A stretch of 64,000 bases of DNA from Alligator mississippiensis (taxonomy: Eukaryota; Chordata; Crocodylia; Alligatoridae), in NCBI RefSeq assembly GCF_030867095.1, contig NC_081837.1, positions 16,882,501-16,946,500 on the forward strand, given 5' to 3'. Both the position numbers and the translations under genes were made by a program. Within the stretch, counting starts at the first letter, position 1. Every line of letters starts with the position of its first letter. The notes beneath the pieces were generated by a model. That model made no database searches and was not told the DNA's origin. It saw only the letters and a program-made list of their open reading frames with translations. Of the stretch, positions 26,820 through 41,150 are shown piece by piece.

Positions 26820-28805
26820 TTACAGATGGGTATAAGAGTGCAGAGCACGGTGCAAGAGGCCGTAATAATAATAAGTCCTAGAGCTGAGTGTTAGGAGAAA
26901 TATAGTAACATGCCTTTTGGGGAGAAGCTATTGAGTGAATAATGTTGGGAGATCTGACCTGGCCTAATCTATTAAATAACTTGGTCTTTCAAAGCGTAGG
27001 ACAGGATTCAGAGAAGTAGTTCTAACCACTGTACAAGCATCAGATCATAAGGTCCAGGGAGAAGCTATTCTCTACTTAATTTGTAAAACTCAGTTTTGTG
27101 GTATTTAGAAACCACTAGTCAAACCACAAACTAATGGTGACAATAAGTGAATATAATACAAGGAAAGATTACTGGCAAAAAGGCCGCTAGAAAATAATTT
27201 AGAATAGGGACTTTGCCACACTTCAGCTTCTTGGTTTTTGTCTAACACAGAGGAAAATGTTACGGCTGCTTAATTTTACTGTTTCTGAGCTAAGTACACC
27301 TGCCTACCCCCAGCAGGCAGGCAAGAAACTGGTTTAACAACTTTCCTCAGGTTCTTGAAAAATGTCTGTCTTAAAGTCAGCTGACCCTAGTGGGCTCTGT
27401 AGACAGTATAATTATAGCAGGTGATCAGGATGATTAACATTATTTTTTTGTCAACTACCTATTCCAATAAATGGAAATGGAGAAAGCCATGAGTGTTTTT
27501 CAGTTCTACTGAAACACCTGGGAATAAATACAGCCATTAATGAGGATAAGGACATAATTTCCCCCTCTCCCACCTTTCTGTAGGGAAAACTAGTTCTTTG
27601 TATCATCCAAAGAATTTAAGTAAAATATCTCAGCTGATGGATAAATAATCTGTTTTAATATTAGTTGCTGATGGCAAGTAAGCTTCTATATTAAAAAAAA
27701 AAAGGCAAATTAAGACCATCAGAGATAGGTAAACTAGTTGAATAAAATCCTGGCTGGAACAGAATGTAAAGGAAAAAATATCTTCTGTAAACTATGCCTG
27801 TAGTCTAAAAAGCTAAAATATGGCTACAGAAGAGCAGACAGGAATCTTGACTGTCAGTTTGGGCTTCTGTTCAAAAAAAGCTCTGGCTAGTCAGCAGAGC
27901 CCTGGGTAGAAGAGTGAAACAGCAAATGCAAGATCTAAAACAAAGATAGGAACAGGAAACTTTCAAGGTGGCAGCATCTTGCCCCAAGATTCTTGGCTAG
28001 GATCAGATAGTAAAACGTTCACATGATACTGCTTAGTTTATTCAAAGCTACAAGACTGCAGGGAACTTCAGGGGGAACCTAGTCAAGGTAGGTCAGCCAA
28101 CAGTGTGGTATTACGCAAATCAAAGTTGGCTAGTACATGCTGACCTTCACATATATAGTCCTGACTACAAAGGAAAGACTTGATTATCATTGCAGTCCAT
28201 AACCATTCCAGCAGAGGGAGTGATCACTGGGGATGGGCCAAATCTCATGGCCAGGGCTTTTCAGCACTTAAATCCCGTGGTCATATATGTTAAAGGCTTA
28301 ACCTTGTCTGGCAAATGCTATTTGGGTAAAGTTCACTGGACATTCAGAAAAGCAGATCTCAATACTTCAGGGGCTACTTTAAATGGTTTCGTGGAGTACT
28401 GTATTCCATTGTGCTCACTTTTGATCTTGAAATACCACCTCAAGGCTTTTTGAGAGGGAAGTGGACAATATCTATAATTGGAGGAAAAAAACCTTTTAAT
28501 GTTTTGTATAAGTTTTTCATTTGGTGGAAAATATGACTATTCAGTCTTAGTCGCTTTAAGATTACTTATTCCATAGTGAGGAATTAATTCCTATTTCCAT
28601 AATAAGGAAAGGAACGTTTTAATCAGAGTGCGAATGTAAAATGGTTACCTCCAGTTTACAGAACCAGTTTCAGATTAAAATCTGAAAAGACAAATTTGCA
28701 TAAATTGTCCTTGTTGTCAAAAACTCTTTTCTCTGTAATGGGCTGTTCTGATGAAGTAAGTCTGCTGCTTATACTGTGCAACATCTGTGTTTTCAATTAG
28801 TCTTT

Positions 28806-29081
28806 AATGGTGATTTTTCAACCCTGGTGCCTTCAGATCCTTCGAAAGGTGTCATAAGAAAGGTGTCATAAGATGCGAGCAGATAAGTGCAGCCTCAGGC
28901 ACGCTCTTGCCTGGCTGATTTCCCACACCCCCACTACCCAGCCTCTCTGCAAGGAGGTAAGCACTGAAATATGTAGACTCGTTCTTGTGAAATTGAGTGA
29001 CCCCAAATTTCCAGTTATGGAGGGGTGGCTCCAGCCCAGTGTGGGAAGGTGTTTTGAGTTGAAAAGGATTGAGAACCACTG
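28806..29081. mobile_element. hAT-like non-autonomous element
   Basis: The right end 'attgagaaccactg' (ends 29081) and the left end 'aatggtgatttttcaaccc' are diverged forms of a CAGTGGTTCTCAACC-type terminus. Flanking octamers GTCTTTAA and GTTTATAA agree at 6 of 8 positions. An exact 14-bp tandem duplication (28844-28857 and 28858-28871) lies inside. Confidence 0.65.
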
Positions 29082-30782
29082 GTTTATAATGTGCAAATCT
29101 ACCCTGGCTTATTCTGTCAGTCATCATGGTTATTGTGTACCCACCATCCTTAGAGAAGGAATAGTGCATGAGAGAGCCCACTTGAGTAGCTTCAAAAAGT
29201 TTTAATCTTCTGTAGGGCCTAAACGTTGACCTTAGGTGTAGGTAGAGGTCTGACAGCGTTGCTGTCTCTCAGTGGAAACTTTGCCCTGTATTTAAGCCCA
29301 CAGCTGTTATATGACACTTCAGATCCCTCAAACCTGCCAGTCCTTCAGAACTAGAGAGCTGAGTCAGAACATGATACCTGTAATGTAGAAAGCAGAAGAA
29401 ACTTCCCTGCACTGTCACCCCACCTCCAAAAACAAAGGAAGAAAAAAGCTTTAATTACAGCTAGTAACTTAGCAATAAAGAGCTCTAAAGTTCCCTGCCA
29501 ATGCTCCTTTTACTGCTCATTTGAATAACCCATGATGATGATTAACATCCATTTAATGCCCTCTTCTCGTGTTCTTTGTTCAGATCTTCTGCCCAACAGA
29601 AGGCAAAAGATTAAAGTTAGAACCTGTCAAAAACATGATTTGTGTCTTAATTGTTGACACTTTATTCTGTAGGCCTACTGACTGGTGCAGGCTTGTCCAA
29701 TAAAGCTTATCTTTCCATATTTTAAATATGACCTGATCATGGATGCCATCTTCTATAATTTGTTCCTGTAGTAGAAAATTAAAGGCAATTTTTAAATTTG
29801 ATTCAGAGGCAGCTAAAGAGGGAATTTGAATCCTGATATTGTCTGTTAGGAACAGGAATAGTTTTTCCAGTGCTACCAGAGTACCGCTTGCAAAAACATT
29901 GCCTGGAGGTATTGGGAAATCCTGATTCACCCTGTAAAAACAGCACTTGCCAAAACCAGCCTCTTCCAGCAGTCCAGCTCAACTTCTTGGCTTTTTATTT
30001 CAGTTTTGCTAGAGAATCTTCCAGACTTGCTGCTAATGTAGAAACTTAAGTGCAGCTTGCCCCTTTTCTTTGTGCAAGTCTGAATATTCTGATTTTGTTT
30101 TTAAAAGCCAGCTAAATTGAAGCAGTCCTGTGAATAAATATGGGCAAAGCAGCCTTGAAATGAAAATAACACCTACACATTTGCACTAAAACCACAGGCA
30201 GTTCATTGCAAGTGATGCAGACATTCTTGTTGCTGTTCTGGGTAGACAAGCCCATAGAAGCTAGTCTTTCTAGCTTAGACAATTTATGAAAGAACTGGAA
30301 TGTTTCTTTTACCATCCAGCTCAAATAAAGCAACAAATAGATCCCTACCAGGTTTTTGCTGTTACAGATGACCTTTTTCACCATGTGAGAGGCTGGCCTT
30401 CCAGCTTTCAGAGGAGGGTGTATTTCTCCCCACCCCTTTATCATATTGATTCATGTGGGCGTGAGGCCGAAATGGGACTTCCAGATAAACCTACCTCTTG
30501 GCGGTGGGGGCTCTGCTGTTCAAGAAGATCTGACAAATAGGGAGGCAAAAAACTGAAAGGAATGACTGAGCTCATTCTTCCCTGGACAGCCTGGTCATAT
30601 GTCCCTTTTAGATCTGCACTTTGACTTGCCATATGGGGTTTGACATTTGCTCTTTATTCATCTTGGGTGTTAAATACCTAAGGTACAAATTACAAACCTC
30701 ATTAAATGTGAATGAGTTGCTGGGTTTTTGGTCGTAGCCTTATTGGTGTAAGGACATAGGCAGGCAAGGTTCTTTGAGAAGA

Positions 30783-31002
30783 TGTGATATCTTTCATTAG
30801 CCCAACTGAGTAGCTGGAAAAAAGTTTTTGGGCACAATCACCCTTCTTCAGGCATAGGGAGTCTCTGCTGTTCTGAGACTCCAAGGAATGAGAGACGCTA
30901 AAAGAGTCTCAGAACAGCAGAGACTCCCTATGCCTGAAGAAGGGTGATTGTGCCCAAAAACTTTTTTCCAGCTACTCAGTTGGGCTAATGAAAGATATCA
31001 CA
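30783..31002. repeat. Perfect 99-bp inverted repeat with 22-nt spacer
   Basis: The arms 30783-30881 and 30904-31002 are exact reverse complements over 99 bp, as far as reading by eye can show, with spacer 30882-30903. The left-hand unit continues outward (about 30710-30782, including 'aaccttgcctgcctatgtc' on the minus strand) as part of what looks like a dispersed reptile repeat, while the right copy ends at the arm. This suggests one repeat copy plus a partial inverted duplicate. It lies in intron 1, so the YWHAG precursor RNA would contain a long perfect hairpin. Confidence 0.95.
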
Positions 31003-31259
31003 GTTAACACATTTATCACCTGAGATCTTACCCTTCATGGAAGAGCACTTGTATGCCTCTGTACATGGATATTGGGAATCACTTCCAAAAAGCTGTGTGT
31101 TTGGTAATGATGGATAAAGGAAAAGAGGGAACAAGGGAACTAATGCTAGAAACTTATGCCTAAGGCTCTTGGTGAAGCTAAAATATTAACAAAATTCTTT
31201 TAACAGATTCTTGGTTAGGGTCATAGCACTGATTTAGAAATCCTCTTGGAGGAAGGTGG

Positions 31260-31435
31260 TTAAGCACTGGAGTAGACTGCTTAACGGAGGCATTGGAACT
31301 CCTGCTGTAAGAAGTTTTCAAGTGTAGGTTAGGCAGACACTTGGCTGGCTCTTTAAAAGGGCGATTCTACTTTTGAATAGGGGTTCAGATCAGTGACCTC
31401 TTGAGGTCCCTTGCAGACCTGTTTTCTAGAGTTCT
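31260..31435 (+). mobile_element. CR1 LINE 3' end, old copy
   Basis: 'gtagactgcttaacggaggc', 'aagaagttttcaagtgtagg', 'cagacacttggctggctct' and then 'gatcagtgacctcttgagg' with 'tcccttgcagacctg' give the plus-strand order of a CR1 3' end. It is clearly diverged and lacks a recognisable tail repeat. Confidence 0.75.
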
Positions 31436-32271
31436 TTGGGAGGAGTAAGTTCTTGTACTTGAACTTATCTTCAGAGAGCTGATTTTTTTTTTGTTTTGTT
31501 TTGTTTTTTCCAAGATTGAATACTCTTACAGTTCGATTGCACTTTGACTAAGCAGTGCCAAGACTACTTTTTTTAATGCTTTCTCTAAAATGGGCTAGCT
31601 CTGGATTCGTGATACTGTAATAAGGTTAGATCGGACTTTCAGCTCAAGGCATTTTTTATTAGAAAATGGCTTCTCCCTGTTTAAGGGATTGACATTATTG
31701 CTTTCCTGTCTCTGTATAGTACATAAATGTTCCACTTCTCTACATTTCCCTAGGTGTTAGTCACTGCCTTCCAGTTACTGGCTTTCATTATTTTAGCTCA
31801 ATACGGGGGAGAGTTGAGGCAGCTTGAACTAATGCTTGAAACTAGCACAAGTTATAGGAGAAGCCTTGGAGAATGATCTCTGCAAATCTTATAGTATCTA
31901 GCTTTCACTATTTTCTTAGATGGGGTATTGAATTACAAGTGTAACACAGGCTTTTCAACTTCAGGTTCAGCCTCAAATTTAAATATAATGTATGGCGTTG
32001 CCTTGGTTCCTGACTGAAACTGGACTTGCCCGGGCATCTTCTTACCACTGCTTAAAGGAAAACCAGTGAATAGGAACCTCCTTGTCATGTCAGAGTATCA
32101 GTCTGTCTCAGGCTCCAGAAAGCTTTTGGTTTTCTTGTTTCTGAACAGGACTGAATTTAACTGTCCTTAAATGCTTTAAATTACAGCTGGATTTCTGATA
32201 AATTTCAGCTACTTAATAGTTTAAATATTAAACCTGGTTTTTCTTAGTTGAGTCACTTACATCCTATAGGT

Positions 32272-32736
32272 CGGGGGCAGGCAATTATTTCAGGCGGAGG
32301 GCCGCTTACCCAGTTTTGGCAGGCTGTAGAGGGCCGCATGGGTAGCCCCACCCCTTGACAGGTGCCCTGCCCCCTGGTCACCATTTTGGGACCAATGTCC
32401 CAGGGCCATCACCGGTGGGTCCAGAGTGGGGCGCAGGCTGGCAGGGGTCTGTGGAGCCGAGTTGGACTGCACCAGCAGAGGGGGGAGCTGGCATAGCTCC
32501 ATAGAGCCCCTGCCAGCTGGGACCCCGCGCTCCTGTCGCCCTGCTCTGGGCCCTGCTGGCACTGGCCCTGGGACACCGGTGTGGGCCCTGTGCTCCCACT
32601 GGCTCCCCACCTGCTCACATCCAGTGCCCCCCAGCCCTGTCACTTTTGATAGGAACTAAGGGCAGAGAAATATTAATTTTCTACATTTTTTTTAGGGGCC
32701 CTGCAGGCCAGATAGAATGGCCTTGGCCCACCCCTG
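32272..32736. mobile_element. hAT non-autonomous element with perfect 8-bp TSD
   Basis: The element starts CGGGGGCAGGCAATT and ends TTGGCCCACCCCTG, inverted matches of the CAGGGGTGGGC-type hAT terminus. It is flanked by identical octamers CTATAGGT at 32264-32271 and 32737-32744. It is 465 bp, GC-rich inside and has no transposase. The perfect duplication makes the boundaries reliable. Confidence 0.88.
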
Positions 32737-35700
32737 CTATAGGTGAAGGGGAATCTGATTATACAAAAGCAAGAACTGCTGCTCCTAAGTAAAAAGCTTG
32801 GTATATGCTCACAGCCCTACTTACAATAAAGATGGAATAACTGACATGAAATATTTCTAAGCTTTCCATTTTGTTAAGCTCTTGCGAATTCCAGGTATTT
32901 AATTATGTAAATGGCATGCACCTGCCCGTAATTGTCAAACCTCCCTTTTCAGAGTAAGATGAGTAACATCTCTCCTCCTAGTTGCTGACTCATATTTGGG
33001 AATAGAGTAATGGAAATCTGAACTGTATGGAGACTGCCTCTTTAAAATGGAAAAAACAATTCAACAATTTTATGCTAATGCTGGTACTTTGGAACTACCC
33101 TGTTGGCAGAACGTATAGTTCCAAATCTCATATGCTTATTTCTTCCCATTCTTGCATTTGTCTGCCTTGCTTGTTCATATCATTTCCTCAATATTCACTT
33201 TTTGCCAACTCGTTGAAGTATTGATTCTTGCAAATAGCTTGGTTGCATCAATTTTGGGCTTATCAATGATCAGTGCAAAGATGATCTCCAGAAAGAGGAG
33301 CATAGCCAGTAATCTGCTGAGGAGTCTCGCCTTGTCTGTTGCTTTACACTATCCCTGCAATACAGAATGAAACTATGTATTTCCCCCTGCCCTCCACCCC
33401 CATCACCTCATAGGGATCTTGATGATAAAACAAAACTTCCTTCCATAATCCTTTAAACTTTAAATCCCTGATTGCTTGCTGTAAAGATTTTAAATGGGAA
33501 ACTAATCCTACTGAACACTGCAATGCTGACTATCTTGTGTGTCGCTTCAGGGGATTTTACTTTAAAAGGAAGTATCTCAATTTAGAAATCATAATGGGGA
33601 ATGTGTTTATATAAAAAAAGTACAAGCAACTTGCAGAGCTTTCCAGTAATCGGTGTTCACCTGGCTAAATTGTTGAGCAGTCTGATTACAACTGGCATTT
33701 GTCTGAGCTCATGGGGAGAGGGGGGGGGGGTGAGCATCTCACTAAAATTAGCATTTCAATTATGAAAGGTATTCTTAAACCATTAGCATCCTGATTTTAA
33801 AATGGTCTGACCTAGTATTGTAGCTTTTCCACTGCTGTTACAATAATACTCAGGAAGATGGCTTTTGCCAGCAATATGCTAAGAACTGCTAGGTTAGCTT
33901 TTTCTCAGACAATTGTCAATAGTAAAGCTGCTTTCCTTAAGTATTAAAAGCTGACAAGTGGGAAAATAGTCAAATTCAGGCAATCTACATTTTGGTGAGT
34001 ACATGCTCACTGGTTATATTGATGGCTTCCTAGTTTGCCAGGCAAACTTGCTGTGTTCTGCTTGGCAAGGTAAAAAATGTCAAATGCTTCTTCTGATTTG
34101 AACATGGAGTTCCTTTGAGAATACTAAAATAAAGGATCTACAGCACAACTAATGTAACTTCACTGTTCACTCCAACCTACTGTAGTAACATGGAATACCT
34201 GCTGACTTGATTTTATGTGAAACTAGATTGCTTTGTTTTTATTTATTTTTACTATATGAACTCTTTTAGGAGACCTCTTCACATTTCTAGCAATTCCGTC
34301 TTTAGTAATATGGCTCTGAAAGTAATGTAAATATCAGCCTTAACATTTTTCTATCTCTGCAACTTCAAAGGTACAAAACCCAAACATTTTAGTTTTAAAA
34401 TAGAAACTAGAAAGTGGTACATGGTAAGAGAAATAGTGCCTAAAAGCAGGGAGCTGCAGACTCACCCTAACTACATTGGAGACACCATTTTTGTTTGGTT
34501 AGTAGTCTGGAACATTTAGGTTTAATTCAAGGATTTGGAGGGGCGGGGGAAGCCCTAGAAAACCTTGTGTATGGAAAAACTTCTTTAACATGTGATGTAA
34601 GCAAGAAGGAAAAATTGAATCTCATGGTAGCAAATGGTTAGAATGGCATGACCTGGCTGTAAGGCCCTTGGGGATGGGGGTGAGGAATGGACAGGATTGT
34701 TTTTGTGTGTGTGGCTATTAAAAAAACTTTTAAAGGGTTTAGTTCTGAAGTGGGGTGGGGAGGGGCCAGCGGTTATTCTCTGTTAAATTCCAGGAATTTA
34801 GGCAGCATGCTATGTGCTGGGAGCCTTGAGACAGGAAATGATACTGAGTGCGGCATGGTTCCTGATTGTTCGTACTGATCAGCACACCTTTGATTCTTTG
34901 GCTTTCCTTGGAGTCCAGAATGATCAGGCAATGGGAAGCTCATGCAGTTTGAGGCACTTTGGGCTGGAAGTCGGATGACCTTCTGGGAGCTTTTGTTGAT
35001 ATACTATGGCACTTGATGGGTTTGGAGTTAGTTAAGCAGACTGGAAGTCATAGTGCAACACTGTACATGCATGGGTTATGGACCCCAAAAGCCATAGGCT
35101 TCTTGACTTTTAAGTTCCCTCCAGGTCCAAAGCTACATTTTTTACCATGGGGGGGGGACGACACTATGCATTTCTTGGGGCTAGATTAGGTTACACGTTG
35201 CATCTGGGGCATGAATGTAGATGACTGCCAAAATAACGGTGGAGATAATCCTACATATTTAAGTACGTAGGCTGTCTACCAACTGCTGTGGGGAGAGAAT
35301 TTTGCTGCAGCTCCACAAGATGTTCTCTTGGCCTTATTCCTCTTTCTAGGGAAGAAAAGGAGAAACTGTAGGTGTGGGCCCTATGGCTAGAACAGACAGC
35401 CAGCTTAATCTGGGGGTGATTAATCATGAGACTTGACTTGCATCAGAACAGGGCTGGGACAGGACAGTTGCTTACGTGGGAGGCTGAAATGGCAGTTGTT
35501 CCAAGGTAAAGGGTCAACATAGGTACTCCATAGGTACTTTGGCTTGTCTGTCTACAAAGTCTGGGATTTGCTGTGCGATAAGATGGTCAAACCCCTTGCA
35601 CTTGGTGGTAGAGCTAAGTAAGTAATTTGGAGGCAGTTCAACATTGGCCTCTCCCAACCAGCAAGTCCAACCTTTCCCCATGACTCATTCCTAAACAGAC

Positions 35701-37631
35701 GTCCTGAATGGTCTGCAAGCCAAGTCAGTGGGCGGTATGCAGGCTCTGTAGGTCATAAACTATATGGCATATTGAGGACAACTATGCAAATGTTTTGGAC
35801 CTTAAAATTGTCTGTGTGCAAACATCTTTCTGCCAAATTGGGAAGTATCATTTGGACCATGTTCAGAAATATTTCTTCTTGCTAAACTTCGTAGAGTTCC
35901 TGCCAGGCTCTTCTGTCCCTCAGACATGGTTAGAGTTTGCTCATAGTGCCTAAACCTGAGGCTCTGGCCATTTGTCTGGTTTAAAAAAGGAGCCATAATC
36001 TGATGAATGACTGATGCAGGGGCTTCAGTCATTGGCCTGCTCTCTGCTGGTTTAATGGTGTTTGCCACAAATCAATTGGCAGTGGTATAATTCTGACTAG
36101 ACATGGAGTCTCCTTCTCCTGACATAAGAGAAGTCATAACTGAGGAAGCCGCTATGCCTCAACTCTATGGCAGACTACTTTAAAATTCAGTGCAAGAAAA
36201 ATCTACTAATCAGAATGGCTCCACCACTCCTACAGCTTCATCCAAAACAAACTAGTCTGTATTCTGACCCATGAAGCAATTAATATCTGAACTGTGGCAT
36301 ATGGAACTACTTTAAGGAAATGTCAGTGTTTTTCCTCATGTTTCTCCATATGCATTGTCATCCTAGTCCTAGATCTTAGCTGTATGTGCTCTTGCCAAAG
36401 GCACAGAGTCACTAAGGGAAACTAGTTTTCTTTCTGCTAAAGTAGAACACGTCTTTTGTCCGGTAGAGATGTGCCTGGGCACATGTAAACTTGACTTAAT
36501 AGTCATTTGTCCTTGTTTACCAGAAACTGCTTTGAGGAGCTATGTAAATTGCTGAGTATATTTTAAATGTGGACACTTATTAAGAGCTATTGTATGGATG
36601 GGATTTGCTACCATACCTAATCAAAGGAGTTTTGCTGTCTGAAGTAGTAGGACCAAAAGGCATGCTGGGATCCTGGAGACTTTTTTTTTTTTTTTAGTCC
36701 CATCCACAGAACAGAGCAAAACAGTTTTCCTAATATAAGGGTGGCTTCTCATAGCTTTACAGTTATTGTGGATTGCTGCTCCTGATTTTTGGCTGCAGTG
36801 GATCTGGGCACTTACTACCTAAGAACTGGAATGAGTCCACAAACTCAGGCATGACACTACAAGTTGTACTGCAGTCTTGGCTGGACCCAACAGCTTCAAG
36901 ACACCTGCCTGTTTCTTTTCTAGTCTCTTAAACCATCCCACTCTATTGGCAATTCACTACCTTTTGTTAGTGGACGTAGCATGATATTGATAGGTGTGAA
37001 GATATGCGTGAAAATGTTGGCGGTGGAAAATCTCTTGCAACAAGAATAGCATGCTGCTGCCATATGATTCTTTTATTTATTACAAAGATAAGATTGAATA
37101 GATTTGTTTATTGTAGATTTAGTCAATGCATCTACTTTCAGGTCTAGACTTGATGCTTGCTTCCACCCTCACTCCCATATAGTTTTGTGGGGAGGGGCTT
37201 ACAAACCAATTATGTGGATGTTCAATTAGCTTGAATTCCAACTATTTGCCTGGCTTGTATTCCTAAAATTGAACCGACATGACCTTCCCTGCTTTGCTTG
37301 GGCATTCACTTTCATCTCCTGTCTGTGCTGCTTGTTGAAGTCCATCACCTACACCATAAGTGAAGTGCACCTGGCTTATCCTGGCTTTACTTGAGAGACT
37401 GTGCTAGCAAAGTACTTAAACTTTGGGTAAAATTGAACAACTGGTACTGTCAGGGTTTGCAACACCAAACAGATTGCTTTCTAGTGGTGGTTCTGACAGC
37501 TTCCAAACTTGGAATGATGTCCTTAAAGGTTGTTGCATCTGTGCTATGGAAAAGTAAACCAGAACCTTGTCAACCCGTGCTTTGCTCAGGACACTTGGCT
37601 AGAGATAGGTGGGAACATCAGTGTGAGGTAG

Positions 37632-38354
<723 letters not shown>

Positions 38355-38643
38355 ACCCCCAAATGGACTGGCAGCCGCACGCTGATGCTACTACTGCAGT
38401 CTTTATTTTTTTCCCACAAGTGGGGGGGGTCAGGGGTGGGGGAGGGGAAGGGAGGGATGACCTTCCCAGGGAGGCCCCCACGACCTGTCTTTGATTGCCT
38501 CTTTGACATTTTTGCCAAAACACCACTAGTGGAAGTCGGGCTGGCTGTGCTGGTATGGAATGGCAGCCTCACACTGGCATATGGACTGTTCTGTAGATTA
38601 TTAATACAAGTGGAGCTGTCTTTAATTTAACTTTATTGCTAGA

Positions 38644-38649
38644 AATAAA
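38644..38649 (+). promoter_or_regulatory. YWHAG: Proximal poly(A) signal AATAAA
   Basis: AATAAA 290 nt after the stop codon, followed within ~35 nt by 'aacttgaatggaatggccct' and a U-run. It could give a short 3' UTR isoform. A further AATAAA is at 39250-39255. Confidence 0.55.
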
Positions 38650-41150
38650 AGGGTTTTAAGATGAAATAACTTGAATGGAATGGCCCTCATTTTTTAAAAA
38701 AAAAATGAAGTTCTGTGGTTCCAGTAAGGATTTATGTGCACGTCTTCTTCAGTTCAAGTGCTGTATGTTTGTTACCATATAGCGGTGTGCCCTGTGGCAT
38801 GCTCAGTCTGTCATGGCGTAGCTTATAATCCCCAAACTGAAAGATTTTTAAATTTGGGGTTTGTTAATCCCCAGGGATTAGGCCATTTAACCTTTTGTTA
38901 AGATGTTTATTAGGGTAGCTTTACAGTATTAACACTAAATTACAGTTTACAGTATTTCTACATTACAGCCATATGTGACATCAAGCCATTGATTGTATAA
39001 TTTTTTTTTGCTAGTTCATTTTGGCTTGCCATCCTTATCTGGTCCTAGCCGGTGGACTGGTTTAGCTATTCTTTGTCTCCCAAAGTGAGAAGACTGCCTG
39101 CTTGAGGAACATCAAAGCTGCTCTATTTTTTTTTTTTTTTTTCCAACTTGACAGGTGCTTGGCAAGCGGCTGTTTTAAACTATTAGTCCACAGTAAAGGA
39201 ATTACACAATTAGAAAGGGGGGAAAGCCTTTAAACTAAAAATGCCACTAAATAAAGTTAATTCAGGTCTGTATGTCATGTACTGTTTGGTATTTCAAAAA
39301 CTATCCTGATTTAGGGTGCCGCAGCTCCTCCTCAGGGATTACACTGCCATTTCACTTGCACCTGACTTTTTCTCGCACTGTACCATGAAGCTCATCGGCA
39401 GATCTCTGGCACCCAGACTCCCTTGTCAGCTCTCATGGAAGCTGGGTGTTCGTTCACCTGAGAGAGTTCATGGTGTAATGAGTGAAATTTCAGGATCTTA
39501 AAAACTAAATTTGGTAGAGAAATCCACAAAGGAAGAGCTAGTCATAAATGTTTCTGCCCAACATAACTTAACCCTGTAATTTAGTTCTGTTTTAAAACCT
39601 CCTCCTTTTTTAATTATTTTATTTTTAAAAGACTATTTTATTTGGGTTGGTGAAAATGATAAAAAGCTTACCGGGTAATATTTACTCTTATTTGAGTAAT
39701 GATTTTTTTACATGGTTGGTGGAAGTTCACTGTTTCCTTCTCTGACTTGCAGATCGCTGTACTCTGTGGCTTCTTAACTAAAGTTTACGCGGTAGAAGGA
39801 AACCGCATTTGTGTCACACTTAAAACAGGCTTTCATTGTCCCTTTTGCTAGTCAGTCTAAACAGAGCATTTTGGTGTTGCATATACAGTACAATTCGTTA
39901 TGTTCAATTGGGTAGCAAGTCTGGCATTATTAGACTTCTAGAGCTAGCTTTTTCCTTTTTAATTTTTAATTGAGCAAAGTTAATAGGCCCTTTTCAGGAA
40001 AGAGAGTTCCTACTGGGTTGCTTTTAAAGGTGATGTTCCTTACAAAATTGACCCTGCAAAGATGGATGGAAATCCATGTGAATATGTGCTTGTTTGGTCC
40101 TATCGCACATACTTGGTGAATGTACTATATGCAACATCTCTTAGCTTACAAAAAGTGGCTTCAGTGGAAGGCCACCTCCTGTAAATTAAACCAAAATAGC
40201 CTGATTAAGGAACCCTACTGGAAAGATCAATAAAGAGACTTGCAGCTTAGGTAACTGACAGAAACCTACAGGAAATGCCTTGGACTGGAAGATTTTATTT
40301 AGGCTTCTTAACTCTTTATTTAATTTACCTTCATGTTCAGTGAGCAGTGTTGTCCCTACCTGTATAATTTGGAAGTGATTTACTGGAATTACAAAACCTA
40401 TTTTTTTTATTTCAGCTTTTGCTCTGGCTGCTTTAGACAATTTAAACAGGAAAGATCGCACAAGAGGGCTAAATGTGGAGTGGGGTTGGGGACTTGATTT
40501 TTAAGCAGCTTGAATGGTTTCTTTCATTTTTTTAAGAAATGCACTTGCCTATGATACTGTCTCTCCAGTGAAATGACTGCTCCATTACTCTATTGATACA
40601 ATATTGTGCATGCTAGTGTCGTATTTCTATACAGTAGCTTGAAATTTATTAACTTATACTGTAGATGTTATGTATTCCTATGACAAAATAGTCTTCAAAA
40701 ATTTTTTAAAGTTTTTTAATTTATTTTTTTTTTCTTTTGGGGGTAAAGTTTGCTCTACCAAATAGTGATCGTAACAAACTGATCTGTTATGGATGTTGCT
40801 ATAGTGACATGCAATTATATATGATTTTGTTTAAAAAAAAATTTAAAAAAAAAGGAAAAAAGCAAAAGAAAACACCAGTGTTAGCTTAATCTTAATGTCT
40901 GGTGTTCGTCATGGTGAAATTATAACTATTACAGTGTAGGAGAACAATGACTATGTTCTTTGAATGAGCCTTTGTTTGTGCTTTTTGTCATGTTATGCAG
41001 TGAACTATTTTTAAGGTCTAATCAGTGATTATTTTTCCAACTCCGTGTTTCTGTAAGGAATTATTTCACACACGGACCATTCTTAGCAGTTTTCCTCAGT
41101 GATGGAATATCATGAATGTGAGTCATTATGTAGCCGTTGTACATTGAGCA

